A stretch of DNA of 64,000 nucleotides from Terrimicrobiaceae bacterium. GTDB taxonomy: Bacteria; Verrucomicrobiota; Verrucomicrobiia; Chthoniobacterales; Terrimicrobiaceae. The stretch spans positions 952,929-1,016,928 of the forward strand of contig JAGYIV010000008.1 of assembly GCA_018402345.1 (NCBI GenBank), written 5' to 3'. The notes beneath the pieces are model-generated. The model was not told where the DNA came from and ran no database searches. It saw nothing but the letters and a program-made list of their open reading frames with translations. A program made the translations under genes and the position numbers. Below, one piece after another: positions 25,305 through 33,905 of the stretch. Within the stretch, counting starts at the first letter, position 1, and every line of letters starts with the position of its first letter.

Positions 25305-28300
25305 ATGTATCTGCAATCCCTGGAAATCATCGGCTTCAAATCCTTCGCCGCCAAAACCGTCCTCAACTTCCACCGCGGCGTCACCGCCATCGTCGGGCCG
25401 AACGGCTGCGGCAAGTCCAATGTTCTGGACGCCATGCGCTGGGTCCTCGGCGAGCAATCCGCCAAAGCCCTCCGCGGCGGGGAGATGGCGGATGTCATTT
25501 TCAGCGGCACCGATAGCCGCCCGGCACTGGGCATGGCCGAGGTGTCGATGACCTTCTCCGAGTGCGAAAAGGAACTCGGCACCGAGTGGAACGAGGTCCG
25601 CATCACCCGCCGCGTCCACCGCGACGGCAAGAGCGAGTATTTCCTTAACAAAACCCCCTGCCGCCTGCGCGACATCCACCAGCTCTTCATGGATACCGGC
25701 ATCGGCCGCAGCGCCTACTCGATCATGGAGCAGGGCAAGATCGACCAGATTCTGAGCAACCGCCCGGAGGACCGCCGCGCCATCTTCGAGGAGGCGGCGG
25801 GCATCACGAAATTCAAGGCCCAGAAAAAGGAAGCCCTCCGCAAACTCGAATACACCGAGTCGAACCTCGTTCGCGTCCAAGACATCATCAAGGAGGTCAA
25901 ACGCCAGATCGGTTCCCTCCAACGCCAAGCGGCCAAGGCGCGCCGCTACCAGTCGATCCTCCAAGACCTCCGCGTGTTCGACACGCACATCTCCCACAAA
26001 ACCTACCGCTCGCTCTCCACCGAACTCGACGACTTACGACAGCAATTGGGCCAGGGCGAGGATGCCCGCCAAATCCACGAGGTGGAAATCGCCCAGCAGG
26101 AGGCCGAACTCGCCGGGTTCCGTCAAACCCTCCAGGAACTTGAAACCGAGGCTGCTGCCGTTCGCGACGGCATGCAAACCCTCCGCAACCGCATCTTTTC
26201 CGCCGAAAACAGAATCTCGACCAACCACGAACGCACCTCCGAGGCCTCCGCGCTCATCGACCGCCACCGCCTTGATATCGCCCAAGCGGAGGAAAAAATC
26301 CGCACCCAGCAGGAACAGATCGAGCAGACCGACACCCTCCTCCAGCAAATGATCGAGAGCCTCCGCACGCATCAGGAGACCCTCGACGAGCACGTCGCAC
26401 GCTTGAATTCCGTGCGCGAGGAACGCGTCGCCGCAGAGCGTGAACTCACCTCGCAAACCACCGAACTCTCCCATGCCGAGGCCCGCCTGAATTCCCTCCG
26501 CGGGGAAATCACCAGCGCCACCAGCCGCCGCGAATCCGGAGAAACACGCCTGCATTTGCTCCAAAACGAAATCGAATCCGCCACCCGCGAGACAGCCGCC
26601 ATCTCCGCCGGTCTGGAGGAACTCAAGCGCCGCTCCGAAGCCGCCCACCTCGCGCTCGAGCACGCCCAAGCCGAGACCTCCTCGGCCATGGCGGACCATG
26701 AGACCGCCCAACTCCAACGCCAAGACACCGAGGCCATCCTCAACACCGCCGGCAAGGAAGCGGCGGGCATCGAGTCCCGACTCGAAATCCTCCGCCAACT
26801 CCAGGAGCAAGGCGAGGGCCTCGACGAGGGCACCCAAGCTGTCCTCAAGGGCCTCGACAATCCGCCCTTTTTCCAAGCCGCCCTCAAAGGCACCGTGGCC
26901 CAGCACATCCGAGTCGAGGAACGCTTCATCGCGGCCATCGAAGCTGCCTTGGGCACCGCCCTCCAAGCGGTTGTGTTCAAGGATACGAGCGTTGCCGAGG
27001 CCGCCCTCGCCACCCTCACGGGAAAAAAACTCGGCCGCGCCGCCCTCATCCCCACTCAGTGGATTTCCTCTGGCGTATCGCAACAGACGCCCCAATCGAC
27101 TTCCACCCTCCCCTTCGGCGTGCTCGGCCGCGCGTCCGAGATCGTCCTAGGCGAAGGCGAGGGCGCCGTGCTGGCGCGCGCCTTGTTGCGCGATGTCCTC
27201 ATCGTCGACACCCTCGAAACCGCCATCCGCCTCCGCTCGGAACACACAGCCTTCTCCTTCGCCTCGCTCGATGGCGGATTCATTGGCCAGGCAGGCATCA
27301 TCCAAGGCGGAGCCACCGGTGAGAACACCGGCCAATCCACACTCCACCGCAAAATCCAAATCACCGAACTCGAGGGCGAACTCGCCGCCGCGATGGCACG
27401 AATCGAATCCCTCGCCGCCACCAAGGCCGCCGCCGTCGCCGCCATGGACCAAGCGACCGAACGCCTCAAGCTCGCCCGCGAATCGATGCAGGTGGCGCAA
27501 ATCGAATCGGCCTCGGTGGACAACGAACGCCGCCACGCGGAACGCCAACTCGCGGACTTCGAAGCCAAGCGCGCCTCGTTCCAGCGGGAAGCCCTCAATA
27601 TCGAGGAGGGCCTCCGCGGCAGCCTCGCGCAACTCAGCGAACTCGAATCCCGCATCGCCGAGTCGACCTGCGCCATCGATTCCCTCCGCACCGGCCGCTC
27701 CGAGAGCGAAGCACGCATCCAGGTCGTGCGAGAACGCGAAAGCGCGGCCTCCGACGCACTCAACGAAATCCGCGTCCGCGTTGCTACCGAACGCCAACAA
27801 CAGGAAGGCCTCCACCGCCAGCGCGGCCCCATGGCTGCCCGCATCATCGAACTCAACGAACTCCTCGACGCCCGCCGCGTGGATATTTCGAATTACGAAT
27901 CCCGCATCGATAGCCTCGCCGCCGAAAACGCCTCGCTCGACATCTCGATCGGGGAATGGCGCGCCGAACTCGAGTCCAGCGAAGCCTCCCTCGCCACCGT
28001 CCTCGCCAGACGCTCCGAAGTCAGCGAAAGCGCCGACGCCATCGAATCCGCGCTCCGCTCCGCCCGTCACCAACTCGCCACGTTGCAAGACCAGCGAGGC
28101 CGCATCGAGGTCCGCATCGCCCAGACCGAGATGCGCATGGAAAACATCCGCGACCACGTCTCGCGGCGCTACCAGACCGATCTGCAAGCCTTCGAACCCG
28201 ATTCCTACGCCCTCATGGTCGCCCTCCGCGAGCGGAACAAACGCGCCCAAGGCGACTCCACACAACCTTCTGACTCCCCCGACCAATCCGTCGAACCCAC

Positions 28301-29135
28301 CGAACACGCCGCCGAGCCGGTTCCCATGCCCGCCGAAGGCGAGGGCATTCCCTGGGACCGTATCGAGGAACTCGTCGCCGAACTCACCGAGCGCATCGAT
28401 TCCATGGGCCCAGTCAACATGGACGCCATCCAGGAATACGACGAACTCGAACAACGCCATATCTTCCTCGAAAAGCAAAACGCCGACCTCGTTTCGTCAA
28501 AAGCCGAACTCCTCGAGGTCATCTCGAAAATCAACCACACCACGAAGGCCCTCTTCGCCGAGACATTCGAAAAAATCCGCGATAACTTCCAATTCATGTT
28601 CACGGAACTCTTCGGCGGCGGCCGCGCGAACCTCATGCTCGTGGACGAGAACGATCCCCTCGAATGCGGCATCGAGATCATCGCCAAGCCCCCCGGCAAA
28701 CAACTCCAGAGCGTCAGCCTTCTCTCCGGCGGCGAGCGCACCATGACCGCCGTCTCCCTCCTCTTCGCCATCTACATGGTCAAGCCGAGCCCGTTCTGCG
28801 TCCTCGACGAAATGGACGCCCCGCTCGACGAATCGAACATCACCCGCTTCATCAAAATCCTCGACCGCTTCGTAGACCAGAGCCAGTTCGTCACCATCAC
28901 CCACAACAAGCGCACCATCTCCCGCGCCGACATGCTCTACGGCGTGACCATGGAAGAACACGGCGTCAGCAAGCTCGTCAGCGTCCGCTTCAGCGGCAAA
29001 ACAGACGACGCCGCGAAATCCGGCGAAAGCGTCGCCAAGGCCCTTGGCAAATCCGAAAACCTCGCCAGCGAAGACGCCGAGGCTGCCGCGGAGGTTCTTC
29101 CCGAGACCATCGAGTCCGAACCTCTCGTCTCATGA
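25305..29135 (+). CDS. smc: Chromosome segregation protein SMC
   Basis: Condensin ATPase of 1,276 residues from ATG 25305. The N-terminal head starts MYLQSLEIIGFKSFA with Walker A GPNGCGKSN (31-39) and the Q-loop region; long coiled coils surround a hinge at ~510-670 (VAQHIRVEERFIAAIEAALG to GGFIGQAGIIQGG). The C-terminal head has the signature LLSGGERTM near 1138 and Walker B FCVLDEMDAPLDESN near 1165. A Pro/Glu-rich stretch of ~45 residues (around 985-1025, before EGIPWDRIEEL) interrupts the second coil and is probably a flexible insertion. The start codon of the next gene overlaps the stop. Confidence 0.96.
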   Translation: MYLQSLEIIGFKSFAAKTVLNFHRGVTAIVGPNGCGKSNVLDAMRWVLGEQSAKALRGGEMADVIFSGTDSRPALGMAEVSMTFSECEKELGTEWNEVRITRRVHRDGKSEYFLNKTPCRLRDIHQLFMDTGIGRSAYSIMEQGKIDQILSNRPEDRRAIFEEAAGITKFKAQKKEALRKLEYTESNLVRVQDIIKEVKRQIGSLQRQAAKARRYQSILQDLRVFDTHISHKTYRSLSTELDDLRQQLGQGEDARQIHEVEIAQQEAELAGFRQTLQELETEAAAVRDGMQTLRNRIFSAENRISTNHERTSEASALIDRHRLDIAQAEEKIRTQQEQIEQTDTLLQQMIESLRTHQETLDEHVARLNSVREERVAAERELTSQTTELSHAEARLNSLRGEITSATSRRESGETRLHLLQNEIESATRETAAISAGLEELKRRSEAAHLALEHAQAETSSAMADHETAQLQRQDTEAILNTAGKEAAGIESRLEILRQLQEQGEGLDEGTQAVLKGLDNPPFFQAALKGTVAQHIRVEERFIAAIEAALGTALQAVVFKDTSVAEAALATLTGKKLGRAALIPTQWISSGVSQQTPQSTSTLPFGVLGRASEIVLGEGEGAVLARALLRDVLIVDTLETAIRLRSEHTAFSFASLDGGFIGQAGIIQGGATGENTGQSTLHRKIQITELEGELAAAMARIESLAATKAAAVAAMDQATERLKLARESMQVAQIESASVDNERRHAERQLADFEAKRASFQREALNIEEGLRGSLAQLSELESRIAESTCAIDSLRTGRSESEARIQVVRERESAASDALNEIRVRVATERQQQEGLHRQRGPMAARIIELNELLDARRVDISNYESRIDSLAAENASLDISIGEWRAELESSEASLATVLARRSEVSESADAIESALRSARHQLATLQDQRGRIEVRIAQTEMRMENIRDHVSRRYQTDLQAFEPDSYALMVALRERNKRAQGDSTQPSDSPDQSVEPTEHAAEPVPMPAEGEGIPWDRIEELVAELTERIDSMGPVNMDAIQEYDELEQRHIFLEKQNADLVSSKAELLEVISKINHTTKALFAETFEKIRDNFQFMFTELFGGGRANLMLVDENDPLECGIEIIAKPPGKQLQSVSLLSGGERTMTAVSLLFAIYMVKPSPFCVLDEMDAPLDESNITRFIKILDRFVDQSQFVTITHNKRTISRADMLYGVTMEEHGVSKLVSVRFSGKTDDAAKSGESVAKALGKSENLASEDAEAAAEVLPETIESEPLVS

Positions 29136-29386
29136 CCCACGCCACCGAGACATACCCGGCCCTTCGCGATGCCGTGAAAAGGCGGTTGGATGTGGTGGCC
29201 GACGCCGCGCTGCGCACAAGCGATCCCGCCGCCCACCTCCAGGCCCTGAAGAACGCAGCGGCGGCACTCGACAGGCTTGTGGCGGCATTGCCGACCGATG
29301 CAGACCCGATGATCCGCCATTACTTGGAGCGCCAGAGCTACACCAAGGCGCTGGATTGGCTGGAGAACCAAGCGCATCGCGATTGA
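29132..29386 (+). CDS. Small hypothetical protein coupled to smc
   Basis: An 84-residue, probably helical cytoplasmic protein whose ATG overlaps the smc stop (ATGA). Sequence is Ala/Leu-rich with ALKNAAAALDRLVAALP and a C-terminal IRHYLERQSYTKALDWLEN. No family is recognised. The overlap suggests co-expression with SMC, but no functional link can be shown. It is too short and unlike ScpB to be called that. Confidence 0.65.
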   Translation: MTHATETYPALRDAVKRRLDVVADAALRTSDPAAHLQALKNAAAALDRLVAALPTDADPMIRHYLERQSYTKALDWLENQAHRD

Positions 29387-29937
29387 TTCAGCAAAGCTTC
29401 AAGGGGAGCACGCTCCACACCCAGTTTCAGGGCTCTTTGCCATCGATGATAAAAAGCGAAGCCCTTTGAACTGCGTATAAGCCTTGGCGGTGGTGATCAA
29501 CTGAAAGCCAGTAGAAAAGGCAAAGGCGGCAAGCCATGAAGCCATCCAGATTTGTTGGCGAGTCGGTGTTGCGAAGGGCAATCCGGGCATCACCAAGAAA
29601 CATTCCAACACATCCCATGCCTGTTGGTTGGTGAGAGGTGGGACCCCATGGCTTGAAAGTCGAGTGTTTGCACCGCGTCTGCGATTGCAATAGCTGACAG
29701 CTTTAAGACTCTTTGTGGAGATAGACTGTCACAGCGGGAGGGTCTCGGGGAGCGTGCCCGCCCTCGGGCCGGGCGATACCATGCCATTTTCCACAAGTCC
29801 AAATCCAAACGGATTTCGGCATGAGTCGGTGGCAGTTCGGATTCCGGAACATCGCGGTGTCGGTGAGTATCAATGAGGGGCGCGGATCGTGCTCTTTGCG
29901 AGAGGGCGCTTTGACGATTTGAAGAGGCGGCGAGCGG
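29387..29937. other. Gene-poor stretch
   Basis: About 550 bp with no convincing gene. A minus-strand frame at 29399-29611 is mildly hydrophobic but has no start context or recognisable family. The stretch contains one copy of a dispersed repeat (29783-29823). The region looks like decayed mobile or genic DNA leading into the VapC-like remnant. Confidence 0.4.
29783..29823. repeat. Dispersed intergenic repeat, copy 1
   Basis: A ~41-bp sequence, GCCATTTTCCACAAGTCCAA onward to CGGATTTCGGCATGA, aligns with 44000-44041 with only scattered differences. Inside it AAATCC and GGATTT can pair as a short hairpin. Both copies lie in intergenic DNA, suggesting a genome-wide repeat family. Confidence 0.55.
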
Positions 29938-30325
29938 GATCGCCGGGGCTTTCAGGTGGGGGTAGTCCAGTAGGTTGCGGTCGGTGGTGAGGGAACCAAC
30001 TCCTCACGACGGGTGGTGGCGTTCAAAATACGGTCGGCGGAGCCGGCGTGGAAATTACCGGGGAGGAAGCAGGCCTCTTCCATGATCTCGAGGGTGCTGG
30101 GTTTGATGCCCCACCCATTTGTTTCGATCGCTTCGCTGAACCAGGGTTTCCAATGGACGGGCAATTCGATGCGCTCTCTTTCTTGCAGGTAGGCGAGTTC
30201 GGCGCTTGAAATCGGAATTACAAAATCCGCTCGGCGTTGCGGATCAAGTTGCGAGTGGAGACTGTAACGCAAGGGTCGTCGATTCCGAGAAAGAGAATCG
30301 CGCAGGAGTCCAGCAAGAGGTTCAC
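29938..30325 (-). pseudogene. VapC-like PIN-domain toxin, two frameshifts
   Basis: Remains of a PIN-domain RNase toxin spread over three frames. From GTG 30325 one frame reads NLLLDSCAILFLGIDDP..., the usual PIN start with the first catalytic Asp. A second frame continues FVIPISSAELAYLQERERIELP...ILNATTRREEL. A third gives LTTDRNLLDYPHLKAPAI, the typical C-terminal block with the last Asp. Breaks fall near 30225 and 29990. A short upstream frame ending at the toxin start could be what remains of an antitoxin, but I cannot identify it. Non-functional as it stands, unless the breaks are assembly errors. Confidence 0.65.
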
Positions 30326-30498
30326 CGCAGCATATCCCGTGCGGGGTCCGTGAGGTCCACGTAAATGACGACACAAAAAGAGAGCACTTTCCGAGTTCGG
30401 GAAGCATGGTTCGAGCTGTCAATGTCAATCACCTTTGATCCAGTGTTGATGCGGCCTGGAGGGCTTTTCATTCATGCGAAAGATGGTATTATTTCGAT

Positions 30499-30879
30499 AT
30501 GTGGCTTCTCACCAAAATCGGCTTCTATTCGATCACCAAAAAACCCTCCCACCTCAACCCATATGGCCCGGCGGTTTTCAACATCCGTGGCCGCGACAAG
30601 GATGACCTGAAGCGCTTCGCGGAACTCGTGTCGCCCGACCCGGCAAAGCGTCCCGTGGTGCATGAATACGCAAACAGCGACTACCCATATCGCGTGTATC
30701 TCGACTCACAGGACGAAATGGATTCCGCAATGGCCAAGATTGCCGCTGTGATCGACTACGACAACTTCAAGGACACGATCAAGGCGACGCCACATCAAAA
30801 GGCCAAACTGAAGTCCTACGAAGAACTCTGGTGCCTCCTCTACAACGCCTTTATTTCCCACCGCCCGCAAGGGAACTGA
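30499..30879 (+). CDS. Conserved hypothetical protein (MWLLTKIGFYSI family)
   Basis: Small cytoplasmic protein of 126 residues. It opens MWLLTKIGFYSITKKP, continues with a YPYRVYLDSQDEMDSAMAKIA segment and contains IDYDNFKDTI near residue 87. This pattern is that of a widespread bacterial family with no known function, in which a DY-NFK motif follows a (Y/F)RxR(V/A) strand. It stands alone in a gene-poor region just left of the tRNA-Lys integration scar. Confidence 0.8.
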   Translation: MWLLTKIGFYSITKKPSHLNPYGPAVFNIRGRDKDDLKRFAELVSPDPAKRPVVHEYANSDYPYRVYLDSQDEMDSAMAKIAAVIDYDNFKDTIKATPHQKAKLKSYEELWCLLYNAFISHRPQGN

Positions 30880-31261
30880 CTTTCGTAACAGTTATTCCCT
30901 GCCTGCCCCCCGAAGCCTATTACCACATCAACCCGAGCCAACGTTCCGTGAAGCCAAGATTCCAAGAAGCACAGGACCCCCGAGGTCTTGTCGCTCTTGA
31001 ACAGGCTCGACACCAGCATCGCCCGCTCCCGCGATTGGGAGTCGGCGTTCCGCCTCACTTTTGGGGAGAGAGCATACGCCGAAGCATACCCCTGAATCGA
31101 CTGGAGCACCGATCCCTGCGAGTGGGATCGGGAGGCGGCCACGATCAGAGTCAAGGCCAATACTCGCACGCAAAATTAACCGCTGAATAAATGGCAAATG
31201 AGTGGCAAACTAAAAATTGGCCGGTTTTCGTGATTCTCCACAACTTGCTGTCGCAGAGAAA
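30880..31261. other. Gene-poor stretch left of the integrated element
   Basis: About 380 bp with no complete gene. One frame from 30964 to a TGA at 31093-31095 reads like real protein (TPEVLSLLNRLDTSIARSRD, then FGERAYAEAYP) but lacks a start and is probably a broken gene end. The direct repeat TGGCAAATGAGTGGCAAA (31192-31209) lies 50 bp outside the element's left att site. The stretch may be the scar of an earlier insertion at the same tRNA. Confidence 0.4.
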
Positions 31262-31306
31262 TGCGCCCCCCGGGACTCGAACCCGGAACCAATTGATTAA
31301 GAGTCA
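31262..31306 (-). repeat. Left attachment site (partial tRNA-Lys copy)
   Basis: 45 bp identical to the 3' part of the tRNA-Lys gene at 38865-38909 (from discriminator base to anticodon loop). No 5' half is present, so this is not a tRNA gene. Similarity extends imperfectly ~10 bp further left (GCAGAGAAA versus GCAGAGGAG). Confidence 0.9.
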
Positions 31307-31387
31307 CAGGTTGCTCCTCTTGTAATTTGCTTCCTCCAAGTAAGAAGAGGAACGATGAGGAATCAAGAGGAAGGAAAATGTTGTTTT

Positions 31388-31409
31388 ATTTGTCACTTCA
31401 TGTCACAAG
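31388..31409. repeat. Putative integrase arm-type site, left end
   Basis: ATTTGTCACTTCATGTCAC lies ~80 bp inside the left att repeat. The right end has ATTTGTCACTTATTTGTCAC (38778-38797) ~70 bp inside its att repeat. The repeated TGTCAC pairs at matching places suit integrase arm binding. Confidence 0.5.
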
Positions 31410-31464
31410 CAAATCGACATGAACACCGGCCTTTGGAGCCCCGCTGAAATGGAGGTGTTTTGAT

Positions 31465-32730
31465 ATGCCTCGCGAGTTCAAATTTGAAATCCGCAAGGAT
31501 ACGACCAGAAACACCTCGCCTTGGTGGATCGATATTCCTCCGAGGTATTCGGAAACGGGAAGGCGGCAGAAGCGGTTTTTCAAGACGCTGGATCGGGCCA
31601 AGGGGGAATTGCAATCTCTCAAGGCTCGTGTGGCCAATCATGGAATCTCTTCGCGGCTTTTGGGGGCGGCTTTTGAGGAGCAGGCGGCGGCTGCGCTGGC
31701 TTTGCTCAAGGAAGCAGGGTTGGAGAACCGGCAGTTGGTCACAATCGTGGCGGACTACATCGAGCGGGAGCGGGCGCGGACGAGTTCGGTGACGCTTTTG
31801 GAATGCTTCAAATCCTACATCGGGCGGGCTGTAACGGACAAAAAAAGCGATGAGCACATCCGGGGGCTGAAGGCGACGATGAAACTTTGCGAACCGCTTC
31901 ACGCCCGCTTGCTGCCTGACATCTCGCACACAGATGTTCTCGGGCTTTTGGATGGGTTCACCAGGAGCACTCACAATCTCAAGCTCCGGCAGCTTCGCGC
32001 TGTCTTCAATTACGCGATGGAGGGAGGGCGGGACTGGCTCTCGGCGAACCCTGCCGACAAGGTGGAATTTTTCCAGATCAAGCTCGGGGAGCCGGAGATT
32101 TACTCGCCGAAGCAGGTGGCGGAGTTCTTTGAGATTTGCCGTGAAAAGGATCGGGACCTTATTCCGGCACTCACGCTTCTGTTTTTCTGTGGGGTGCGGC
32201 CGGACCACAATTCAGGTGAGATCACGAAGGCGACATGGGAGCACATTCTTCTTGAGGAGGGCGATCCGAGGGTGGAACTGCCTGCGGCGATTACAAAGAC
32301 GGGGAGGCGGCGCACGATCAAACTCCGCTCCGCTCCGCTGGCTTGGCTGAAGTGGTGGATTTCAACTGGCGGAACCCCCGAGGGGGCTCTTGTGGCCTCA
32401 CCGGGGGAGCCTTTCAAAAAGCGGCTCTACACGGTTTTGAGGAGCAAGACGGGGCTGGACGACAAGCCGGTGAAGAGAATCAAGGATGGGACGCGGAAAA
32501 CTTTCGCCAGCTATCTTGCGCGGGCGGAGACGAAGGATGCGGCGATCAAGGAACTTGGGCATTCGGGGGCGGACCTGCTTGACCGGCACTACCGCTCGGA
32601 TGTGACTGCGGCGGAAGCTGAGGCGTTTTGGTCGATTTTGCCAATTGCGCCAGAGATATTGATGCCGCCCGGTCCCCGCAAAAAAAGCGTGGCGGGCGAC
32701 GAAAAACCTCCAGCGAAGAAAAAACCATGA
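31465..32730 (+). CDS. int: Tyrosine recombinase/integrase
   Basis: Site-specific integrase, 421 residues, expected to recombine the element in and out of tRNA-Lys. An N-terminal arm-binding region precedes a core-binding domain (~100-190) and the catalytic domain. Active-site residues: R245 (FCGVRP), K278 (ITKTGRRR), R344 (DGTRKTFASYL), H366 (ELGHSGADLL) and nucleophile Y376 (DRHY). The usual His three residues before the second Arg is Asp here (D341), a tolerated variation in many island integrases. Its stop overlaps the next start (ATGA at 32727), coupling it to the unknown 250-residue protein. Confidence 0.94.
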   Translation: MPREFKFEIRKDTTRNTSPWWIDIPPRYSETGRRQKRFFKTLDRAKGELQSLKARVANHGISSRLLGAAFEEQAAAALALLKEAGLENRQLVTIVADYIERERARTSSVTLLECFKSYIGRAVTDKKSDEHIRGLKATMKLCEPLHARLLPDISHTDVLGLLDGFTRSTHNLKLRQLRAVFNYAMEGGRDWLSANPADKVEFFQIKLGEPEIYSPKQVAEFFEICREKDRDLIPALTLLFFCGVRPDHNSGEITKATWEHILLEEGDPRVELPAAITKTGRRRTIKLRSAPLAWLKWWISTGGTPEGALVASPGEPFKKRLYTVLRSKTGLDDKPVKRIKDGTRKTFASYLARAETKDAAIKELGHSGADLLDRHYRSDVTAAEAEAFWSILPIAPEILMPPGPRKKSVAGDEKPPAKKKP

Positions 32731-33479
32731 AATCGAAACAAAAAGATCCGTTGCCGCCTTCTTTCCGGGCGAAGATTATTCAATCCAGTGATGTTGGTCC
32801 CAATGGAGAGACTCCCATCGGGTATGAAATTCAGAATGTCGAGGAGATCGCTCGGGTGCCGATACAGGACATTGCGTCCATTGCGGCTCAGTTAAATCCA
32901 CCATGGGAGTCGCCTGTTGAGCGAGTGAGACAGGCTTTTACTTTGTTAGATGCGGCGGCGGCTGGGATGAAGGGGTTGATTCAAAAAGGCAGTGTGGAAA
33001 AGGGGTTTAAGGACTTCGTCTTCAAAAGGGACGGATACAAGGCATACCAAGACTTGCTTGCGGGGGCCAAAGATGACCCGCTCATTCACACGAATGCTGC
33101 TGGTAAAAAGGTGGCTGATTTCGAGGGGGTGATGAAGTCGTTTTTCGGAGTAGGACAAAATGCGACCAGAACTGAGCGGTTGGAGCGGCTTCTATGGTTC
33201 ACCCAGGAGACCAGCTTTAATTCGAAGACGCAAATGAAGGGGATTTCTTTTGAAGAAGCCGAGGCTTGCCTTCTGGATTGGCAAGAGAATGGCATAGAAG
33301 AGTTAGGATACTGCTGGCTGAAGAAGCATTTTGCGCCTTGGTGGGAATTTCATGTGCGCAGGACCAAAAGCGCAAACGCCAGTGTTCCAAAGGGTAAACA
33401 GGGGCGAGTGAAGCGAAAAAACGACAAGCGGCGAGGGGCTCGCCCACCCAAGCTGACAGATGCTTTGAAAAAAAAGTAA
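32727..33479 (+). CDS. Element-encoded unknown protein (250 aa)
   Basis: Soluble protein of 250 residues starting MKSKQKDPLPPSFRAKI, co-translated with the integrase. It has no signal peptide or membrane helix. The middle (FKDFVFKRDGYKAYQDLLAG, then ATRTERLERLLWFTQ) is mixed helical. The C-terminal ~30 residues are very basic (KGKQGRVKRKNDKRRGARPP), suggesting nucleic acid binding. I recognise no family. A role in integration, regulation or DNA packaging is possible but unsupported. A strong terminator follows at 33516. Confidence 0.75.
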   Translation: MKSKQKDPLPPSFRAKIIQSSDVGPNGETPIGYEIQNVEEIARVPIQDIASIAAQLNPPWESPVERVRQAFTLLDAAAAGMKGLIQKGSVEKGFKDFVFKRDGYKAYQDLLAGAKDDPLIHTNAAGKKVADFEGVMKSFFGVGQNATRTERLERLLWFTQETSFNSKTQMKGISFEEAEACLLDWQENGIEELGYCWLKKHFAPWWEFHVRRTKSANASVPKGKQGRVKRKNDKRRGARPPKLTDALKKK

Positions 33480-33515
33480 AAAAAGGCCCTTGACATAATT
33501 TTTTTGGACTTCGCT

Positions 33516-33562
33516 CCCGATTGCCAGGATTTCGCTTCCTGACAATCGGGTTTCGCTTTTTT
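33516..33562 (+). terminator. Rho-independent terminator after int operon
   Basis: CCCGATTGCCAGGA (33516-33529) pairs with TCCTGACAATCGGG (33537-33550) at 13 of 14 positions over a 7-nt loop, followed by a T-rich tail (TTTCGCTTTTTT). It separates the int-250aa unit from the downstream replication/RM unit. Confidence 0.8.
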
Positions 33563-33674
33563 GGGGCAGGGGGTTCGTTTTTCCAGAGCCGAATTTCGCT
33601 GCCTGCGCGTAGGCAAATTCACAAATCCGGCAGGTGGCAGTGTGTGGGCGTCGTTTGACAACTCGCGACAACAT

Positions 33675-33905
33675 ATGACCGAAAATACCACCACAACCAA
33701 CGCCGCTGCCCCGTTTCTGCTCACGCCGGAACAGGCTGCGGACTACCTGCAAATAACAACACGCACCCTCAGGAATCTTGTCACTCGCGGACTGATTCCT
33801 CAAACGAAGCTCACGGGCAAGTTGGTGCGATACCGGAGACCGGATTTGGATGCGTCCCTCGGGAGGCTGACCACCGGTTTGCAACAAGGAGGATCATGGA
33901 AATGA
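33675..33905 (+). CDS. MerR-type HTH protein (excisionase-like)
   Basis: Small DNA-binding protein of 76 residues. Residues ~15-60 (LLTPEQAADYLQITTRTLRN, then GLIPQTKLTGKLVRYRRPDLD) match the helix-turn-helix 17/excisionase family that steers integrase toward excision or represses element genes. The ATG at 33675 begins a second rightward unit after the terminator. Its end overlaps the primase-like gene by 10 nt. Confidence 0.88.
   Translation: MTENTTTTNAAAPFLLTPEQAADYLQITTRTLRNLVTRGLIPQTKLTGKLVRYRRPDLDASLGRLTTGLQQGGSWK

Noticed and set aside
29399..29611. 70-residue minus-strand frame
   Set aside because: Somewhat protein-like (WMASWLAAFAFSTGFQLIT) but without a start context, neighbours or recognised family; could be a fragment, not listed as a gene.
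31262..31306. Second tRNA-Lys gene
   Set aside because: Only the 3' 45 nt match; the 5' half is replaced by island sequence, so it is an att site.
33490..33495. TTGACA as promoter -35 after the 250-aa gene
   Set aside because: No -10 element at the right distance; the adjacent hairpin is better explained as a terminator.
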